DNA of 64,000 bases from Mucilaginibacter gossypiicola (lineage in GTDB: Bacteria; Bacteroidota; Bacteroidia; Sphingobacteriales; Sphingobacteriaceae). This document shows positions 18,701 through 27,306 of this stretch, in pieces. The translations under genes were made by a program, and so were the position numbers. Each line of letters opens with the position of its first letter. The first letter of the stretch is position 1. The stretch lies in the NCBI RefSeq assembly GCF_900110105.1, contig NZ_FOCL01000001.1, positions 1,116,001 to 1,180,000 of the forward strand, read 5' to 3'. The notes beneath the pieces were generated by a model. That model searched no databases. It saw only the letters and a list, made by a program, of their open reading frames with translations, and was not told where the DNA came from.

Positions 18701-19288
18701 ATTATATAGCCAAACGACGATCAGCACCGGTACCGATAATAACCATGACAATGCAAAACATGACAATAAATTATTCAGCCAGCGCAGTCTATGCCGGAAC
18801 CGGTCTGCACCGTTAAACTTTAACTCGCGGAAATAGTCTTTGATCCGGTTGCGGGCGGCAAACAAATAAATGCCAACGGATATAAATATCGGTAAACAAA
18901 ATGCGGTGATTCCATCCCGGAGACTCATTTTATAATAAAACGCTAAGATAGCCTCTGCCAGAAATGGGATAAAATGGAACAAGCTGATGTAACGAAGTTT
19001 ACAGTTAGGTTTCGTTATGGCAGATACATAAAAGTATATAAGGGGGCCCAATGCTAAAGAAAATCCAGGCACTGTCAGGCCCGTATTTTGGGGGAAGGTT
19101 GTCGGATAAATTTGTGCGCCTAAAACCCGGATCATATCCAGGATGATGATAAGCAGGATCACACCGAGATATCGGTTGGCACGTTTATTTCCTCTTTTAA
19201 CACAGAACAGCATCAGGCTAAAAGGCATACCAACAAAAACCACAGCCAATAAAGCGAGGTCATAGAGGTGCATGTGGAGTGTGAACAT
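15800..19288 (-). CDS. Fusion: membrane AraC-family regulator joined to a MacB/FtsX-like ABC permease
   Basis: One open frame of 1162 aa from the ATG at 19288 (a TTG at 19294 adds two residues). The N-terminal part (1-about 378) is a complete membrane-anchored AraC regulator: about seven membrane helices (1-235), then an HTH_18 domain (about 255-360, SLAAKLELTTHELSRLIN, IAYDSGFNSPRTFHRAFKQ, GETPAAYKKQ). After a linker, Met379 begins MFKNYLKIAWRN, the classic N-terminus of Bacteroidota FtsX-like permeases, and the remaining 784 residues match a full two-module MacB_PCD/FtsX permease (GIRKAIGSLRGQL and GIRKVLGASVFG loops). Both halves look intact. The permease ATG at 18154 could also be used separately. 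No ABC ATPase gene is adjacent. Either a true fusion or a lost stop codon. The permease half may export peptides or lipids or act as a mechanotransmitter, but the sequence does not decide this. Confidence 0.85.
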   Translation of the reverse strand: MFTLHMHLYDLALLAVVFVGMPFSLMLFCVKRGNKRANRYLGVILLIIILDMIRVLGAQIYPTTFPQNTGLTVPGFSLALGPLIYFYVSAITKPNCKLRYISLFHFIPFLAEAILAFYYKMSLRDGITAFCLPIFISVGIYLFAARNRIKDYFRELKFNGADRFRHRLRWLNNLLSCFALSWLLSVPVLIVVWLYNNAGMIPVLSIIYFLYAVPAIVAAGMVILEPEISLPAEDPYFLRLQPDESQRRGSWLKKVVKEAGYYRDPDLSLTSLAAKLELTTHELSRLINTVLKTNFNDFINAYRVADIVSKMKDKAYEHITLEGIAYDSGFNSPRTFHRAFKQLTGETPAAYKKQLPSYNMAYGSRRPVIISDQVNRNHMFKNYLKIAWRNSVRHKASSFINISGLAVGMAVAMLIGLWIWDEVSFNKFNTGYDRIVQVIANKHTGGGLVSQSSLPLPLSAELRRTYGSNFKQIAAALTFEQNINYNNHAFSRTGCYTEPAFTDIITLKMIRGSKTAFNTRGTVLIDESLARTLFGDKDPVNKIIKINDIYLVQVGGVYQDLPPNTQFSNVDFIAPINILFQNPGDMNNWYDSSFQIFASLNSGSDIQQLSHKIQSVLYEHAKDAARPELLLFPMRQWHLYEFKDGAVVPGRLQYVWLFGVIGVFVLLLACINFMNLSTARSEKRAKEVGIRKAIGSLRGQLIAQFLSESFLIVAVAFLIAVVLAWLALPLFNNVSGKQLSLIWDEPLVWLICFCFCLLTGLIAGSYPAIYLSSFNAVKVLKGTFRVGPAASVPRKILVVIQFAVSVAMIVGTIVVFKQIQFAKNRSVGYNRDNLVSIPYNAIKGYGAFREELLRTGAVSGVSASSNPMTGIWSGADNLSWRGKDPNRQEEFGTVLIEPDFGTVVGWKMKEGRSFSSEFLSDSSGFLFNEAAIRQMGLKNPVGETIKWHGKDWKVLGVVKDMVMTSPFDPITPVVFLMDDRQRSFNVVNLKLNSGLLAAQALARVEAVFRKFAPEAPFNYKFTNDEYARKFMAEERTGRLASVFAVLAIFISCLGLFGVASFVAEQRVKEIGIRKVLGASVFGIWGLLSKEFVVLVGIALLFAIPLSWYTMHQWLQHYTYRTELSWWIFAFTSTGAVALTMLTVSYHSFKAALANPVKSLRSE

Positions 19289-19621
19289 TTTCAAGCTATA
19301 CGTTAAAGCAATACTTTATCCCAAAGTACATATAACTGAAAAACAAATAAATACATCTTATAAATCCGTTTAAGTGTAACAAAAACGGACAGTTATTTGT
19401 TCGCTTCCGGCCGGGCCAAACCTAAGGCTCCCACTCATTAAGGCAAGGAGAACTTTAGTATAAAAATGCGTAAATGCCGGAATAGCTGCTATCACTACAA
19501 CCACAATGAAGCCAAAGGGTGAGGTGTGATTTTCAAACTATTTTTCTATCGCCCTTTTTAAAATAAGTAGTAAGACTTGGTCTGAAATTTGCTTTTTATC
19601 AGGCAGCATAAACTTTTATCG
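19289..19621. promoter_or_regulatory. Divergent promoter region between the AraC-permease gene and a secreted-protein gene
   Basis: About 330 bp separating divergently transcribed genes, so promoters for both should lie here. TACTTTGG on the minus strand (near 19323) is similar to, but one base shorter in spacing than, the Bacteroidota -7 box. No palindrome or repeat was recognised. AraC-type regulators often act on neighbouring divergent genes, so self- or cross-regulation is possible but not shown. Confidence 0.3.
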
Positions 19622-20848
19622 ATGAAATATCCTTGCTTCCTTATTATTTGCTTACTATTCCCCTTATTACTTTTTTCCCAAACCAGCTTACCGCCAATTT
19701 CCGGGTGGAATATGGAAGAAGTCAGCGGGCGATATAAATTTACGCCGCCAGACGGTAATTTAGAATACGATATCATGCCTCTTAAAACAGAGCAGGTTAG
19801 CAACCTTATGGAATGGATCAAGGCTTTCTCTGTGAAGGACCTGCAGGCTTCCGGTTACTCAGAACCTTCGATGTCGCCGGCACCTATAGCAAAATATGTA
19901 CAATCGGCAGCAACTTATACCGTAATGGCGACCGATCAACAAAACAAAAAATGGGGTATTATGTACATAGCATACAAGTTGCCCGATAATGCTATCCGGC
20001 TTGGCAAAGTTATATGGGCTCCGGGTGCTCAGGGGACTTCACTTAATACGGCAACCCGTCATTTCGCGGGGCTAATGAAGCAGGAAACACAGAAAAGTCC
20101 TGTAAATGCGGCAGTTTCTAATGCTGGTGTTCAGCATCCGGTTACAACAAAATCAAATAGCCCAAGGCTGCCGTCACCTACAACCGCACCAGGAAAAGGT
20201 CTGTCTGCAGGCGATATAGCGGGCATGGCGTTGCATAGCGAAACAGGCATTGGTGTAGGCGGAATGGTTCTTATAGTGTGGAGACCTTACCTTTTATTAA
20301 AAAACGGCATGATGTACCAAAATCCGGACGTAAGCCCTTATGATCTGGATGTAGCAAAATCAAAGGAGCAGGAACCGGAAAAATGGGGCACCTGGAAAAT
20401 CAACGGAAAAATAATAACCGTTAACCGGGGCAGCAAAAATGGTTTGCCCGGTAAACCCGAAGAATGGAAAAGTGGCTGGTGGACCTGGGCAACCCCTGCC
20501 ACTCCAAATGAAAAGTTGAATGCATCCTACAATTCTTTAACTGGAGGAGGTAATACAGCTATGGGTGGCGGTTCGATAACCGTGTCGTCGACGGATATCA
20601 CGTTTAACAATAGCGGACAGTTCACCTATGAAAGTACCGGCGGGGGAAGCTATAACGGTTCGGGCGCTAATGTAACAGCTTATTCCAGTAAAAATAAAGC
20701 AGGTAATTATAAGCTGGACGGATACTGCATCGAACTAAATTACAATAACGGCAATACTACCAGGCAAAGTTTCTATTTTTTCAGCAATGACAAAAAAGTT
20801 TTTGGCATAGCTACCCGTGCGTATATCCAATCGGAGAAAACAAAGTAA
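19622..20848 (+). CDS. Secreted protein of unknown function with two beta-rich halves
   Basis: Not recognised. 408 aa from the ATG at 19622, giving a clean signal peptide (MKYPCFLIICLLFPLLLFSQ); the frame also opens at 19589 but that adds 11 residues before the signal. N-terminal half (about 25-150) includes GWNMEEVSGRYKFTPPDG and KWGIMYIAYKLPDN. A Pro/Ser/Thr-rich linker follows (about 155-190). The C-terminal half has many Gly, Trp and aromatic residues, with GTWKINGKIITVNRG and GNYKLDGYCIELNYNNG, two similar strands reminiscent of lipocalin-like beta-barrels. This last point is only a visual similarity. Exported, probably periplasmic or secreted. Divergent from the AraC-permease gene and convergent with PUL C. 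A hairpin at 21046-21092 lies downstream. Confidence 0.75.
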   Translation: MKYPCFLIICLLFPLLLFSQTSLPPISGWNMEEVSGRYKFTPPDGNLEYDIMPLKTEQVSNLMEWIKAFSVKDLQASGYSEPSMSPAPIAKYVQSAATYTVMATDQQNKKWGIMYIAYKLPDNAIRLGKVIWAPGAQGTSLNTATRHFAGLMKQETQKSPVNAAVSNAGVQHPVTTKSNSPRLPSPTTAPGKGLSAGDIAGMALHSETGIGVGGMVLIVWRPYLLLKNGMMYQNPDVSPYDLDVAKSKEQEPEKWGTWKINGKIITVNRGSKNGLPGKPEEWKSGWWTWATPATPNEKLNASYNSLTGGGNTAMGGGSITVSSTDITFNNSGQFTYESTGGGSYNGSGANVTAYSSKNKAGNYKLDGYCIELNYNNGNTTRQSFYFFSNDKKVFGIATRAYIQSEKTK

Positions 20849-21045
20849 CACCTGCAAAGAAGTAAATCCGAACAATAAGCTCATTACCTGAAGCGACACA
20901 TTTTGGACATTTCGACATGCTTGATTGCATGTATGATTTTAGCGTTCTTCATACTTATACAAGTATCCGATAAATATTTTTTGCTGAACATCACCTAATC
21001 TTAAACAAACCCAAAATTGGGAGGACTTAGATAACTAAGCAAGTT

Positions 21046-21092
21046 AATATTGCAAAGCGCTCTGTATTTAATACAGAACGCCTTGCAATATT
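21046..21092. terminator. Long hairpin between convergent genes, probable bidirectional terminator
   Basis: In the 352-bp gap between convergent genes (20849-21200). Arms AATATTGCAA/TTGCAATATT (10 bp), then GCG/CGC and TCTGTA/TACAGA after single mismatches, form a 47-nt near-continuous inverted repeat. AT-rich on both flanks but without a long T-run on either side. The rest of the gap shows nothing else recognisable. Confidence 0.5.
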
Positions 21093-21200
21093 TAAATTAA
21101 TCAACTAAAAATAGCTCCATCTCACCTGAGCGTAGTTCAAATAAAGCATATTTTTCGGAGGAGTACTGATCTCTGAATATCAACTTCCAATCAAAAGGTA

Positions 21201-23879
21201 TCAATTATCGCTAATCCTTATCAAACGGATATGATCGATCATAGCCTGATTAATATCAACATTCATGTTCTCGTTAGCATCCTTAAAACATAGCGCAATA
21301 AGATGCTTGCCTTTGGTTAGTTTAATCCTTATCCCGTTGCTATATCCCCAATTACTCCATTCGCCTTTACCACGTTGCGGCAATACAGCAGTTCCGGCAA
21401 AATGCCCATCAACAGTCAGCGTGCGTATGGCGCATTTGTTTTCGGTGTTAATAGGCCCGTTGCCATTAGCATAGCGCAGGTCTATTATATAAATACCGTC
21501 TTTGGTAATATTTGCCGGTATATTTAGGGTGGTATTTATGGTTTTGCTGATTTCTACAAAGCCACTACCTGTAAAACCCAGGTAAGGAAGGTTTGACTTA
21601 TCTGCAACGGTTTCAGCACCGATGATCTGTTGTGAATTGGCAGGGATAACGAAAACAGGTTCACTTGCAAAAGAGGCTACACCTTTAGCATCTATGGAAA
21701 TCACCTGGTACTCTCCATATGTATCGGCATTTACTTTAAAAGTTAGTGATTGAGTTACAGCAAGTAGTTTCCCATTTTTGATCACCCTGTAACTTATGGC
21801 ATTTTGTACTTTAGGCCAGGTTAGTTTGCCCTTGTAGTAAGTAACAGCCGGAGTTTCGGGTGCTGTATAATCCGGAACTAAATTGCTTTTTCCGGCAAAG
21901 GTATTGTTCATAAGTTCGATCTTAATCTTATGATTTCCCTGTAAGTCGGCAGGGATTATAGCTTCTGTTATTGTTTTACCATCAAGCGTTATGCGTTTAA
22001 TTTGATTGCCATAACCGGCCATGTCGATATCCAACACAGCATTACGGTATTTAAAATGAAGCAACGAGCGCTCACCGGCCAATGCCTTAGGCACAAAGGG
22101 TGCAAGCACCAGATTATCTTCATTATAATGGATACCAAATAACACTTTATATACCAATGCGATATTGCCCGATAAGCTCCATAACATATTACTGCTATTG
22201 ATTTGGGTGCCAGCAAAGTCGCCGTCACTGGCCACAAAATTCTCCTTATTGGTAAGCCACAGGGCGGCCGGGCGATAAATAGCCGCAATAGCCCGCATAA
22301 GCGAGGTTTCATTACCCGCTTTTGCGGAAGCCATAGCCCAGTAACTTTCAACAAAAGGCCACACCGCGTTATTGTGATATGGCAAAATATCAGGAATCTG
22401 CGGATAGATGCAAGGAATACCAAATCCATTCACCGGTGTACTGTTGATAACACGTTGTTGCTTACCGGCATCCACAACATCAAATAACACAGCAAGGGCC
22501 TCACCTAATGCTTCCGACCTCGGCGATACGATTTTATTGTTCCGGCCATACAAGTATTGGCCGAAATAGCCCTGATCAGTCAGCCATAAATGATCAAGTC
22601 CTTTTTTTATTAAATCAGCCTGATGAAGATAGCCTGAAACAGCTTTACCATCCCCCAGCAACCCGGCCATTGCAGCCAAAACTTTGTTCACCTGGTAATG
22701 AACAACGCTGGTGCCTAAACATTCCGATTCATAAATATCTGCCGGTTGCATCCATCTTGGGTAGGTTTCTTCGCGCCAGTCTAAAAAGGACGATTCCCCT
22801 CGCACAAGGCCCGTTTGCCTGTCATATACGTTCAGTGCGTCATCTGCTGCCGATTTTTTAATGATGGGATACACTTTTTCAAGCCATGCCTTATCGCCGG
22901 TTACTTTGTACACCTCCCAGGCGGCAACAGCCCAGATCATCCTGTCTGACGATACCGGATAGGCTCCCCCCGTGCCCGTGTCCTGGATGATACGACCGTT
23001 TTTTACTTTTCGCATCAGGCTGTACATAGCTACTTTGGGTTGCAAAACCGCCATAGAAAGAATAATACTATAGCTGATATCCCGTGTCCATACCCCGCTC
23101 CACTCCTTCCCTGTTCTAAATGTGCTATCTGGTTCAACAGCATTCTGCATTTCATCCAGGGCAAGGTTATAAAGCGCGTCGGATAACTGATAAGTTGAAT
23201 GATATTGAGGGAAGGCACTCAGGTCCTTATCCAGTTTCCATGCTGATGCCGTGCTGCTTACATCCCCTGGTTTATTTAATACTAAAGTGGTTTCGTAGAT
23301 GCCATCCCCGTCGGGATCTTTCAACTCCAATTCGGGATGATTGATCAGGTTATTAAAATCCCATATCATTGGGGCAGCACTGCCTGCAACAAATACACCT
23401 TTGAAATCATCTTTATAGATCTTGTCGCCATTGAAACAGGTATAATAACCCTTGGTCGTAAACGCGTCTAACACCGCACGCATGTCTACACGGATCCTGA
23501 ATTGCGAGGATGGTTTCAAATAAAGACCTTGGGGTACAGTCTTCTTATCGGCATCAGACTGTCCGAACCTGATAAGAGGGGTGTCGTTATTGGTGCCTGA
23601 GCAAATAAAATGATGATCATTGCCTGATAGCATTTCATTATCCTTACCGTTGATGCTAAACTTAAAATCAACCATCGGGCTTTTAAACAGGTTGGCGGGG
23701 CTTTGGAAATTGGATTTCAGATCAGTTGGCGATGCCGCTATTGCTGTGTATTTATCCTGCACAACCCTATCCGGATAAATAGTATATGCACCGGAGGTGT
23801 ATATGGGTTTTGTATTTTGCGCATTTACGCAAACAGTTTTTAGCAATAAACTGATAACTATAGGAACAGAATATTTCAT
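21201..23879 (-). CDS. Secreted six-hairpin glycosidase with C-terminal FnIII- and CBM-like domains (PUL C)
   Basis: 892 aa with signal peptide (to about NAQ21). The N-terminal beta-rich region (about 25-230) contains a calcium/starch-module-like segment. The (alpha/alpha)6 catalytic domain (about 235-660) has EWSGVWTRDISYSI, GGAYPVSSDRMIWAVAAWEVY, SSFLDWREETYPRWMQPADI and YHNNAVWPFVESYWAMAS. Acidic residues in WTRD and DWREE are catalytic candidates. A fibronectin-III-like segment (about 675-755) and a CBM6/35-like beta-sandwich (about 760-890, RYANGNGPINTENKCAIR) follow. It resembles glycogen-debranching/GH63-type six-hairpin enzymes, but I cannot fix the family. Last gene of the PUL C operon, separated from the GH66 gene by a perfect 11-bp hairpin. 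Given the GH66 partner, an exo-acting alpha-glucosidase is plausible but inferred. Confidence 0.8.
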   Translation of the reverse strand: MKYSVPIVISLLLKTVCVNAQNTKPIYTSGAYTIYPDRVVQDKYTAIAASPTDLKSNFQSPANLFKSPMVDFKFSINGKDNEMLSGNDHHFICSGTNNDTPLIRFGQSDADKKTVPQGLYLKPSSQFRIRVDMRAVLDAFTTKGYYTCFNGDKIYKDDFKGVFVAGSAAPMIWDFNNLINHPELELKDPDGDGIYETTLVLNKPGDVSSTASAWKLDKDLSAFPQYHSTYQLSDALYNLALDEMQNAVEPDSTFRTGKEWSGVWTRDISYSIILSMAVLQPKVAMYSLMRKVKNGRIIQDTGTGGAYPVSSDRMIWAVAAWEVYKVTGDKAWLEKVYPIIKKSAADDALNVYDRQTGLVRGESSFLDWREETYPRWMQPADIYESECLGTSVVHYQVNKVLAAMAGLLGDGKAVSGYLHQADLIKKGLDHLWLTDQGYFGQYLYGRNNKIVSPRSEALGEALAVLFDVVDAGKQQRVINSTPVNGFGIPCIYPQIPDILPYHNNAVWPFVESYWAMASAKAGNETSLMRAIAAIYRPAALWLTNKENFVASDGDFAGTQINSSNMLWSLSGNIALVYKVLFGIHYNEDNLVLAPFVPKALAGERSLLHFKYRNAVLDIDMAGYGNQIKRITLDGKTITEAIIPADLQGNHKIKIELMNNTFAGKSNLVPDYTAPETPAVTYYKGKLTWPKVQNAISYRVIKNGKLLAVTQSLTFKVNADTYGEYQVISIDAKGVASFASEPVFVIPANSQQIIGAETVADKSNLPYLGFTGSGFVEISKTINTTLNIPANITKDGIYIIDLRYANGNGPINTENKCAIRTLTVDGHFAGTAVLPQRGKGEWSNWGYSNGIRIKLTKGKHLIALCFKDANENMNVDINQAMIDHIRLIRISDN

Positions 23880-23907
23880 TTAAACATATTTTGATTATAA
23901 ACACAAC

Positions 23908-23942
23908 ATTCCGCCGGGACAGTGTAACAAGCCCGGCGGAAT
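23908..23942. other. Intercistronic hairpin between the GH66 and six-hairpin glycosidase genes
   Basis: Perfect 11-bp stem ATTCCGCCGGG/CCCGGCGGAAT with a 13-nt loop in the 88-bp gap. In the direction of transcription (minus strand) no T-run follows, so it is less likely a terminator than an mRNA-stability or processing element that sets different levels for the last gene. Confidence 0.45.
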
Positions 23943-23967
23943 AAAAAGAGTAAAGTGACCTATTTTA

Positions 23968-25734
23968 TTATTGATATTCAACTACTATCATATCCCAATA
24001 CTTTAGCATAGGTAATGTAAAAGTAACGGCATTGCCCGATTGGGTATAGGCAACGTCTTTAGATGCTCCGCCATCGATATCCGGCGATGCTACCCAGATT
24101 TTCTTAACGGTCTTAGCAGATGTAAAATTAAAACGGCCGTTGCTAACCGGATGCGGAACGGCTTGTGTTCCGTTACGGTCGCGCCAGTCAAAACTTGCAG
24201 CATTAGCAAAGTTAATAAGATGAATAACCTGTTTGTTACCAAAATCTTTACCAATTACCGATACCTGCCCTGTTTGCGGCGGAAAGTTATTGAGCTTGGT
24301 TTGGCTATCGCCCGGCGTAATAGCCGGATTGTTAAATGTGCCCCCATCGCGAAGTAAATTTTCGTAGGCGGTTAAGAAATCATAATAGCTAACCATCGCG
24401 ACTTTCAGATCGTCGCGCATTTGCAGGTTATTGTTGGGGAAATATTCCTTGCCCAGCATATGTTCGCCGAGCTCCAGGTGCGAGCCGCCATGAGCGAAGA
24501 TCACTGCATCGGTAAATAAAACGCCCGGGGTACTAAAATAACCTGGGTTAGCTGCCAGGTCATAATCCATGTAGGCGGCCAATACACTTTTTTTAGTACC
24601 GCCGGTGAGGGCATCATTGCTTTTAATGATATCGACCAGATCTTTATATCCCTCATTGGGGGGCCATACCTCCGAGTACAGAAAATCAACCGGGGCATCA
24701 GCAATTTGCGGCTGGCCATACTGTGTTACCGCATTCATCACCAAACTTTTTGTTGGCGATGCCACTTTCATCGCCTTTATAAACGAATTGAAAGCCGTTG
24801 GCAGATCAACCGTTCCGCCGCTATAGTTATACAAGGTTTTATCGCGGTTACCCAACTGATCAATTTGATAACCATCGAAATTGAACACTTTATACATGTC
24901 ATTGGTTTTACCCGCTAAGTATTGCTGCCAGCCGGTATTTGAAGGATCCATAATATACAAATCGCTTTTAAACGGCGGCTGCGGCAGTGAGGCCACCTCC
25001 TTTTCAGAGTGGGTTGCATCATCAAACAGATACCATTGCTCATTTACACCATCTGCCGCTGCATCATTCAAAGACCCGTACGCAAGATTATAATGCAGGG
25101 TTTTCATGTTGTAACTGTGCGCCGCCGTAATGTAACCCTGAACAGTTGCAAGATAATTATCACGATTGGCTATATCTTTCCAGCTGGCATCGGGCTTGGC
25201 CACTGTACCAGCGAGGGGTTCGTGGTGTTTATATTCCCAATCCTGAAACTGTACATAGTTCATATGATAACGGTTCAATGAGCTCATTACTGTTTTAATA
25301 TCGGCATCGCTCAATTTACCATAGGCCGATAAAAATCCGTTTCGCGGAAAGCGTGCCGGATCTGACGATACATCGACAGCAATAGTTCCGTAGATTTTTT
25401 CCTGGCCATTCACCGTATCAAAAAGCTCCACCATATAACCGGTAAAATCCGCGGTGGGAGCTGTCCACTTCCATGATGTGCCGGTTACCGTTGCGGATTG
25501 TACAATGGTGCCCGACTGCTTATATCTTACTTTTGCTGTAGCAGGTAACGCTTTATCGAGCGTAAAAACGATTTCATCGCCGGGTTTGTAAAAAGCTTTA
25601 TCCGTACTGATACCGGCAAGGTTGGTTGTAGTTATTGTTTTTATCAGGTCGGTATTATCAACCAGTTTATCCTTCTTGCATCCACAGCTAATAGCTGCCA
25701 GCATCATCAATACGCCTGCGCTGTATATTTTCAT
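23968..25734 (-). CDS. GH66-family dextranase, surface or periplasmic lipoprotein (PUL C)
   Basis: Endo-acting enzyme on alpha-1,6-glucan (dextran) or a cycloisomaltooligosaccharide-forming relative. Start chosen at the ATG at 25734 (588 aa); an in-frame TTG at 25761 would add nine residues. Lipobox region LAAISCGC gives a lipoprotein. A fibronectin/Ig-like N-domain (about 30-125, FYKPGDEIVFTLD) precedes a TIM-barrel starting at PRNGFLSAYG. The GH66 nucleophile is read as the Asp in FDGYQIDQLG (residue 292) and the acid/base as the Glu in YSEVWPPNEG (residue 355). A C-terminal beta domain (about 490-588) completes the usual GH66 layout. It lies 31 bp after the SusE-like gene, so it is in the susCDE operon. 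Confidence 0.9.
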   Translation of the reverse strand: MKIYSAGVLMMLAAISCGCKKDKLVDNTDLIKTITTTNLAGISTDKAFYKPGDEIVFTLDKALPATAKVRYKQSGTIVQSATVTGTSWKWTAPTADFTGYMVELFDTVNGQEKIYGTIAVDVSSDPARFPRNGFLSAYGKLSDADIKTVMSSLNRYHMNYVQFQDWEYKHHEPLAGTVAKPDASWKDIANRDNYLATVQGYITAAHSYNMKTLHYNLAYGSLNDAAADGVNEQWYLFDDATHSEKEVASLPQPPFKSDLYIMDPSNTGWQQYLAGKTNDMYKVFNFDGYQIDQLGNRDKTLYNYSGGTVDLPTAFNSFIKAMKVASPTKSLVMNAVTQYGQPQIADAPVDFLYSEVWPPNEGYKDLVDIIKSNDALTGGTKKSVLAAYMDYDLAANPGYFSTPGVLFTDAVIFAHGGSHLELGEHMLGKEYFPNNNLQMRDDLKVAMVSYYDFLTAYENLLRDGGTFNNPAITPGDSQTKLNNFPPQTGQVSVIGKDFGNKQVIHLINFANAASFDWRDRNGTQAVPHPVSNGRFNFTSAKTVKKIWVASPDIDGGASKDVAYTQSGNAVTFTLPMLKYWDMIVVEYQ

Positions 25735-25765
25735 TTCAAGTATTTTATTTCCTGTTTTCAATTGA

Positions 25766-27283
25766 TTATTGTTTTACGATAGCTACGCTCAGATCTTTCA
25801 TATTGAGTGTTATTTTATAGTTACCGGCTGTTGAAGCGGTAACTATCCATTTATTATCCGGGTCGCCGGCACTTAGCTGAACTGTTGTTGCAGATAAGGC
25901 CGGATGATCGGCCACCGGGCGATAAAACTTGGCACCAAAATCTTTAGCTGTTGCTATTTTGAACTCGCCAGCTACCAGGGGCCCTGTCCAGCTGAACACA
26001 AACGGATCGGTAGCGCTTTTCACCATCGGTGTGACTGCATCCAAACTCCATCCACCCGGCGTGGCATCGCCAATGATCCATAACGCGGTGTAAGGTGGAG
26101 TAGTTACAACCGTGTTGACGATGCTAATGGTACTGGTATGCAAATTCAGCGTAATTTTATAGGTACTGGCCGTAGCAATGTGCCATTTGTTGTCCGGATC
26201 GCCGGCATTGAGTTGTACCGAAGTTGCCGACATATCTGGTGCGTTGGTAGTTGGTCTGTAAAACGGCGCATTAAAATCTTTGGCTGTTGCTATTTTAAAG
26301 TCGCCAACCGTCAGTGGGCCGGTCCAGGTAAATATAAACGAGTCGTTGGCATCAACAGTTAATGGAGTGGCAGCATCGAGGCTCCAGCCGCCGGGTGTAG
26401 CATCGCCTAATAACCATAACTGGCTGAAAGGCGCTTTAGGCGGATCGGTACTGACTATACTGATAGTATTGGTATGCAGATTCAGGGTAATTTTATAATT
26501 ACCGGCTTGTGCCGCACTTATCTGCCATTTATTGTCCGGATCTCCGCTGCCCACCTGTACCGCTGTTTCGGTAAGAGCAGGATGATTTGCCAACGGGCGA
26601 TAAAAAGCTCCGCCGAAATCCTTAACAGTTGCAATCTTAAACTCGCCGGCTACCAATACTCCAGTGTAAGTAAACAGGTAAGGATCGTTGCCATCCTGAA
26701 CCATTGGTGTTGCATTGCCTATGTCCCAGCCTTTTGGCGTGGCATCGCCAACCATCCACAACTGGCTGTAAGGCGGCGGGATGGTTTTTGAATAGGTAGT
26801 TATTGTAAGCGCAACAACATTGGAGTTAAATGGTGATACCGAGCCATCCGAGGTAGCTGTAACCAAACGCATCTCCACGGCGGTAGCCGTAGCAACGGGC
26901 AAGGTAATGAACATATCATTCAGGGCCTCCTGGGTATAGGCTTTTGTCAGCGTGTCTTTTCCTAATTTAATAGTAGCAGCATTGGCAAAACTGTTCCCCT
27001 TAATATCCCACTGCAAAAAGTAGGTTACCGATCCCTGCATACCCTGTACATTAGCTGCCGACCAGTTTAAGGTAAGCGCCGGCTTTGCCGCATTATCACG
27101 CGTAAGCACTACCGCATTCGACGAAGCTGTTAATACCGGCGTGGATGTCACCTTTGCTGTTATCGCATCTTTTTTACATGAGAAAGTAAAAAGGCAAAGG
27201 AGCGCCATCATTAGCGCCGGCCATGAAGGTTTTATATTTTTTGATCCCGGCGCGTATATGCCGTTGAAATTTAAAGCTTTCAT
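25766..27283 (-). CDS. SusE/SusF-like starch-type glycan-binding lipoprotein with three repeats (PUL C)
   Basis: 505 aa, lipoprotein (lipobox LFTFSC, Cys36, after a rather long N-terminal stretch). Residues about 47-165 form a SusE N-terminal domain (LTLNWSAANVQG). Then three tandem carbohydrate-binding modules of the SusE/SusF C-terminal type: about 171-278, 285-390 and 397-503. Each holds an LW[M/L/I][V/L/I]GDATP.GW motif, an EFKIATAKDFG-like motif, FYRP, GDPDNKW and YKITLN. Such modules bind alpha-glucan helices on the cell surface in the Sus system. No catalytic residues are expected. Encoded between susD (23 bp) and the GH66 dextranase (31 bp), so it should supply surface binding for the same alpha-glucan. 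Confidence 0.9.
   Translation of the reverse strand: MKALNFNGIYAPGSKNIKPSWPALMMALLCLFTFSCKKDAITAKVTSTPVLTASSNAVVLTRDNAAKPALTLNWSAANVQGMQGSVTYFLQWDIKGNSFANAATIKLGKDTLTKAYTQEALNDMFITLPVATATAVEMRLVTATSDGSVSPFNSNVVALTITTYSKTIPPPYSQLWMVGDATPKGWDIGNATPMVQDGNDPYLFTYTGVLVAGEFKIATVKDFGGAFYRPLANHPALTETAVQVGSGDPDNKWQISAAQAGNYKITLNLHTNTISIVSTDPPKAPFSQLWLLGDATPGGWSLDAATPLTVDANDSFIFTWTGPLTVGDFKIATAKDFNAPFYRPTTNAPDMSATSVQLNAGDPDNKWHIATASTYKITLNLHTSTISIVNTVVTTPPYTALWIIGDATPGGWSLDAVTPMVKSATDPFVFSWTGPLVAGEFKIATAKDFGAKFYRPVADHPALSATTVQLSAGDPDNKWIVTASTAGNYKITLNMKDLSVAIVKQ
25775..26773 (-). repeat. Three tandem ~320-340-bp coding repeats inside the SusE/F-like gene
   Basis: Copies at about 26450-26773, 26114-26431 and 25775-26095 encode the three binding modules. 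DNA identity is visible over long stretches (for example around the GCATCGCC and TGTCCGGATC segments), but the copies have diverged, so duplication is not very recent. Confidence 0.8.
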
Positions 27284-27306
27284 TGTGATGATCTGTATTT
27301 TGATGA

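Noticed and set aside
19323..19330. TACTTTGG as a -7 box of the AraC-permease promoter
   Set aside because: Spacing differs by one base from TAnnTTTG, and no well-placed TTTG -33 element was found; too weak to call.
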